NCBI GenBank assembly: GCA_964639885.1
Contig: CAZXEH010000017.1
Coordinates: 1 to 46,418, forward strand
Direction: 5' to 3'
Source: JAGNLA01 sp964639885
GTDB lineage: Bacteria > Caldisericota > Caldisericia > JAAYUI01
Length of the DNA stretch: 46,418 nucleotides
Shown: positions 43,580 to 46,418 of the stretch, piece by piece
Layout of the letters: each line of letters opens with the position of its first letter
Position numbering within the stretch: the first letter of the stretch is position 1
Made by a program: the position numbers and the translations under genes
Notes under the pieces: generated by a model
What the model was told of the DNA's origin: nothing
The model's input: the letters and a program-made list of their open reading frames with translations, nothing else
Databases searched by the model: none

Positions 43580-44472
43580 ACAAAAGAGACGCAAAGGGCC
43601 TTCAAAATTCAAGACAGAGCGACGGAAGCGAGCTAAAAAAGACCGCCAGGAAACTGACGGAACTGCTTGAAAAGAGAAAACTGGAAGGTTTCAGCGTCAG
43701 GGAGTCAGGCAACACCATCCGGCTTGCCCTCCCACTCATGGACGAAAAGGAAAAGAGCAAGGTCATGAACGAGCTTCAAAGCATCCCGGGCTGGGGCGCC
43801 ATCAAGCTCGAAAAGTCAGCAAAGACAACGGTTTCTGACGAAGAGATCGAAGACGCATTCAGGGAAATGCTTTTAAGGTACATGCCAAACGAAACAAAGG
43901 TTTCAGGCTCAAGCAAGGGAGGCAACCTTTCAATTTTCGGAACTGCAAGCTCGGTTCACGCCAGAGACGCCATCATCGACCTTGGCAAAGAGTGCATGGG
44001 AGTCAAGAAAGTGCTTGACCAGATGAGGGTTCCGCAGGCAAGATCGGACATCGACCTTGCAAACGCAGCCATGCTCGCCCTTGGCAACGAGAGCAAAATC
44101 CAGATATGGCACCTCCAGGTTGTGGTCAAGTCGGGCAAGGTTTTCCTCACCGGCAACGCAAAGGACAAGGGCTCGATAAAAATCGCCTCAGACATGATCC
44201 TCAGGGTTCCGGGCGTAAAAGGTGTTGAAAACGGCATCAGACTTCAGTCGGAAGGCGTAAACCCCGACGACGAGCTGAAGGTCAGGATAATAGACGAGAT
44301 CAGGAAATCAAAGGATGTTCGCGCCCGTGACATCAATCCGGTCGTTGTAAACGGCCACGTTTTCCTCAAAGGGTATGCAGCAACCACCAAAGAGATCATC
44401 GCAGCCGAAGCTATTGTCTCCAAAATAAAGGGCGTTAAAAAAGTTTACATGGAGCTGGAACCGAAGTTGTAA
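43576..44472 (+). CDS. multi-BON-domain protein
   Basis: A 298-residue protein without a signal peptide that looks like four successive BON-type units at about 17-85, 88-150, 160-225 and 232-296. The last two are clearest: VVVKSGKVFLTGNAKDKGSIKIASDMILRVPGVKGVEN and PVVVNGHVFLKGYAATTKEIIAAEAIVSKIKGVKKV. BON domains bind phospholipid or other ligands and are usually periplasmic, so a cytoplasmic form in a purine operon is unusual. It overlaps purQ by four bases and has a good GGAGG. The final 39 bases recur in degenerate form at 45264-45302. Confidence 0.82.
   Translation: MNKRDAKGLQNSRQSDGSELKKTARKLTELLEKRKLEGFSVRESGNTIRLALPLMDEKEKSKVMNELQSIPGWGAIKLEKSAKTTVSDEEIEDAFREMLLRYMPNETKVSGSSKGGNLSIFGTASSVHARDAIIDLGKECMGVKKVLDQMRVPQARSDIDLANAAMLALGNESKIQIWHLQVVVKSGKVFLTGNAKDKGSIKIASDMILRVPGVKGVENGIRLQSEGVNPDDELKVRIIDEIRKSKDVRARDINPVVVNGHVFLKGYAATTKEIIAAEAIVSKIKGVKKVYMELEPKL
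44434..44472 (+). repeat. 3' end of the BON gene, left copy of an imperfect direct repeat
   Basis: These 39 bases, ending at the BON stop codon, match 45264-45302 at 32 of 39 positions, including the last GGAACC and AAGTTGTAA. All seven differences replace one base with A or T in the distal copy. Confidence 0.6.
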
Positions 44473-44566
44473 TAATGTAAGCTAGTTCATTGTAAATGGT
44501 TTATAACGAATATGTGTAATACTTCTTAATCAGTTAATGTTAATATATTTGCACAATGGAGGAAAA

Positions 44567-45172
44567 ATGAATAAGAGATCAATTGTTGCATTTTGCCTTA
44601 TTTTTTTATTAATATTCCTGATTACACCCAATGCTAACAGCTGGCTTATAACATCTAAGAAAATTTCAATTCAACTCAATAATTCATATGCTACAGTGAA
44701 CGGAACAAAAATAAAATTAGAGGCACCAGCAACAATAATTAAGGGTAAAACGATGGTTCCATTAAGATTTGTCAGCGATGCCATGGATGCTAAATTGGAT
44801 TGGGACGATAAGACAAAAACAGCAAATATAAGTACTGGGAAATCAAAATTTTTTTATCATTTCAAATCAAATGGGGCAAGCGGGATTTCCACAGATAAAA
44901 TGCTAATTACTAAAGATGGTATTACATTAGATATTTTCTTTATTCCCGATCCTGACGAAAATATGTTATTAAAAAGAATATTTATTACAGTAAACGACAA
45001 TAATGGTGTGTATAAAAAAGTTAACTACCATCTTGTCGATGATGTTCCAACAGATCAGAATATGTATCACTTAAGCAAAGATGTTTATACAACTAACTCC
45101 TCTGGTCTTATTAGTTTTAGTTTTTCATCTGATTGCTCAGGTTACTGTATAATATATGGTGAAGAATTCTGA
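44567..45172 (+). CDS. small secreted stalk-domain protein, AT-rich
   Basis: A 201-residue exported protein. MNKRSIVAFCLIFLLIFLI is a signal peptide or anchor. Residues of about 30-90 form one copper-amine-oxidase-N-like stalk unit, with KISIQLNNSYATVNGTKIKL, GKTMVPLRFVSDAMDAKLDWD and KTANISTG. The remaining 110 residues are a beta-rich domain ending SDCSGYCIIYGEEF that I do not recognise. GGAGG precedes ATG 44567. Its base composition and codon use are far richer in A+T than those of the purine operon before it, which suggests recent acquisition. The stalk unit resembles those in the giant protein at 24168. Confidence 0.75.
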   Translation: MNKRSIVAFCLIFLLIFLITPNANSWLITSKKISIQLNNSYATVNGTKIKLEAPATIIKGKTMVPLRFVSDAMDAKLDWDDKTKTANISTGKSKFFYHFKSNGASGISTDKMLITKDGITLDIFFIPDPDENMLLKRIFITVNDNNGVYKKVNYHLVDDVPTDQNMYHLSKDVYTTNSSGLISFSFSSDCSGYCIIYGEEF

Positions 45173-45263
45173 TTTCTTGGCAATTATACTTCATTAATAT
45201 ATCAAGTAAATGATTCATAGTACCTTCGATTAAATACATATCACCATCATACTTAACAGGGAT

Positions 45264-45302
45264 GTTAATAAAGTAAAAATGAAGCAGGAACCAAAGTTGT
45301 AA
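45264..45302 (+). pseudogene. degenerate copy of the BON gene 3' end
   Basis: Read in the BON frame this encodes VNKVKMKQEPKL and a stop, against VKKVYMELEPKL at the end of the real gene. It has no start or body. It lies between the AT-rich stalk gene and the DUF3644-type gene, whose stop is one base further on. Either an insertion boundary or the remnant of a duplicated BON gene would explain it. Confidence 0.5.
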
Positions 45303-45303
45303 A

Positions 45304-46278
45304 CTAAAATAACTCTTTATGTTCGCATAGATAAGATCTTACAACATCGAACCAGTTAGTATACCAATACCAAGTACCAACTACATAAGCCCCGTATCCA
45401 TTTGATGGGTTCTTGCCATCAAGTTCTTTCCATATTATTGTATGTTTATGCGTATTAAATGATGTGAAACCTTCTGATCTCATTTTATCAACAATTTGAG
45501 AAACTCTGTACTTAGGTTTTTCTTCACTTTTTATTACAGCATACTTTGTATTAAAACTTTGAGCTAAATCCGACTTTGGATCAATAAATTCAATAACTTG
45601 ATCAGCTTGACCTTTACGATTCGCAAGAATAGGCAAGAATATGACCCTATATGCAAATCTTGGATTCAAGTATTCATCTTCAGAAAGCTTTTGATCAAAT
45701 GAATCTAACAATCTAAGAATATTTAGAGGAATCTCCTTGTTTTGTTTTATGTTAGAATATTGTTCTTCTTTTAATAAAGCAAACTGTAAACTATACGATA
45801 AAGATCTGTCTAAAGATAATTTATCTGAAAAGAGTTTTTTTAAATAATCATTATAATTCAAACAACAAGCTTGAAATTTTGCACTAATTATTGAATCCAA
45901 CTTTGTTGTCATCTGATGCTCAATCTCGTGTCTTATTTCAATTAAGAAAAGTAGGTTATTCTTTGTATCTTTATCGACAGGTGAGTCTTTATTATTTAAA
46001 CAAGTTTCCAAACTCCAATTTTTATACGCACCAAACTTAGTTTTGTCATATTTCTTTTTACCATTTTTTACATCAAAATACTTATAATCAATCTTATTAA
46101 ATCTATAATAAGCATGTAACAGATAAGTCCAAGCAATTATTGCGAGCACGATAAAGACCTCTGACTTGAAATGAATATTTGGATTATTGTAATTTTGAAT
46201 TGCACAAAGCATAGCTTCTCTTGATTTTTTAAGCAATTCACTTTTATATGAACCAATAGTTCTTATCCTGCCACCCAC
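45304..46278 (-). CDS. DUF3644-type protein with R-x4-H motif
   Basis: A 324-residue AT-rich gene. The sequence AMLCAIQNYNNPNIHFKSEVFIVLAIIAWTYLLHAYY and the block NNLLFLIEIRHEIEHQ followed by SAKFQACCLNYN match what I know of the DUF3644 family. Arg116 and His121 form an R-x4-H motif like that of HEPN ribonucleases, within a predicted helix. The C-terminal part (YRVSQIVDKMRSEGFTSFNTHKHTIIWKEL) looks like a winged-helix-type domain. A toxin or anti-phage role is an inference from the motif, composition and setting. GTG 46278 is chosen as start; the -10 box ends six bases before it, so the mRNA is probably leaderless. Confidence 0.75.
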   Translation of the reverse strand: MGGRIRTIGSYKSELLKKSREAMLCAIQNYNNPNIHFKSEVFIVLAIIAWTYLLHAYYRFNKIDYKYFDVKNGKKKYDKTKFGAYKNWSLETCLNNKDSPVDKDTKNNLLFLIEIRHEIEHQMTTKLDSIISAKFQACCLNYNDYLKKLFSDKLSLDRSLSYSLQFALLKEEQYSNIKQNKEIPLNILRLLDSFDQKLSEDEYLNPRFAYRVIFLPILANRKGQADQVIEFIDPKSDLAQSFNTKYAVIKSEEKPKYRVSQIVDKMRSEGFTSFNTHKHTIIWKELDGKNPSNGYGAYVVGTWYWYTNWFDVVRSYLCEHKELF

Positions 46279-46284
46279 ACCTGA

Positions 46285-46312
46285 ATATTATATCAAAGAG
46301 GTATGGTGTCAA
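46285..46312 (-). promoter_or_regulatory. promoter of the DUF3644-type gene, probably leaderless
   Basis: On the minus strand TTGACA (46312-46307) and TAATAT (46290-46285) are 16 bases apart. Six bases separate the -10 box from GTG 46278. Confidence 0.6.
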
Positions 46313-46328
46313 TATCTCGACTCTGATA

Positions 46329-46357
46329 TTGAACCCTTAACGCTGGCATGGTAAACT
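46329..46357 (+). promoter_or_regulatory. promoter of the last gene, probably leaderless
   Basis: TTGAAC (46329-46334) and TAAACT (46352-46357) are 17 bases apart, with seven bases before GTG 46365. GGAG lies within those seven bases, so a short ribosome site cannot be excluded. Confidence 0.45.
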
Positions 46358-46364
46358 GGAGCCC

Positions 46365-46418
46365 GTGAAAAAACTATTTTTGGCCATGGTTGCCGTTGTT
46401 CTCCTGGCCGGCTGCAGG
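46365..46418 (+). CDS. lipoprotein, N-terminal part only
   Basis: The window ends after 18 codons of a gene starting at GTG 46365. They encode MKKLFLAMVAVVLLAGCR, a complete lipoprotein signal peptide with lipobox LAGC (Cys17), very like that of the lipoprotein after metK. The base composition is again close to that of the main genome, so the AT-rich islet ends before it. The mature domain is outside the window and cannot be described. Confidence 0.7.
   Translation, partial: MKKLFLAMVAVVLLAGCR

Noticed and set aside
1..46418. rRNA, tRNA, CRISPR arrays or intact insertion sequences
   Set aside because: I saw no cloverleaf, rRNA-like block, regularly spaced repeat array or transposase in any frame.

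Overview
The window reads as a metagenome-derived bacterial scaffold. It holds a 100-N gap flanked on both sides by the same 55 bases, a typical scaffolding artefact. Gene content is bacterial: MEP-pathway ispH, def, priA, guaA, bacterial sigma-70-like promoters, Shine-Dalgarno sites and lipoprotein signal peptides. Most coding DNA is near half G+C by eye and very compact; many junctions are 4-base ATGA/GTGA overlaps. Stalk (copper-amine-oxidase-N-like) domains, PQQ propellers, a Memo protein and a PriA lacking helicase motifs suggest an uncultivated deep-branching phylum. I cannot place it further from the sequence alone.

Layout. 99-2158 (+): metK and a lipoprotein with a degenerate metallo-beta-lactamase-like fold. 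2234-10810 (-): a nine-gene envelope-glycan operon (GNAT, FemAB-like, initiating phosphoglycosyl transferase, DegT aminotransferase, CapD-type dehydratase, two glycosyltransferases, PKD protein, phosphoribosyltransferase). The set fits synthesis of a UDP-amino-dideoxy sugar and its transfer to a lipid carrier. 11025-15244 (+): a 1276-residue secreted protein of three PQQ propellers, then a VOC protein. 15246-17299 (-): a lipoprotein and cinA. 17382-18386 (+): a NIF3-like protein. 18623-18742 (-): a candidate structured small RNA with its own promoter and terminator. 18783-23449 (-): Memo, a secreted beta-repeat protein, a NodB deacetylase and a membrane-anchored protein. 23536-30947 (+): a HAD phosphatase and a 2259-residue secreted repeat protein. 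31003-32876 (-): prenyl synthase and ispH. 32943-33359 (-): a small unknown protein. 33421-37654 (+): priA, def, guaA. 37655-38341: non-coding DNA with two copies of a 73-base structured element either side of a 120-base foldback element. 38342-39298 (+): two paralogous small proteins. 39421-44472 (+): purA-purB-purC-purS-purQ and a BON-domain protein. 44473-46290: an AT-rich islet with a small stalk-domain protein and a DUF3644-type protein carrying an R-x4-H motif, with a degenerate copy of the BON gene's 3' end inside it. 46365 to the end: start of a lipoprotein gene.

Purine synthesis (guaA, purA, purB, purC, purS, purQ), isoprenoid precursors (ispH, prenyl synthase) and envelope glycan/secretion functions dominate. 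The observations I rate highest are the C-rich-loop small RNA (18623-18777), the covarying 73-base twin elements (37661-38092), promoters whose -10 box sits only 6-8 bases before the start codon (leaderless mRNAs), the helicase-dead PriA, and the islet next to the BON gene.
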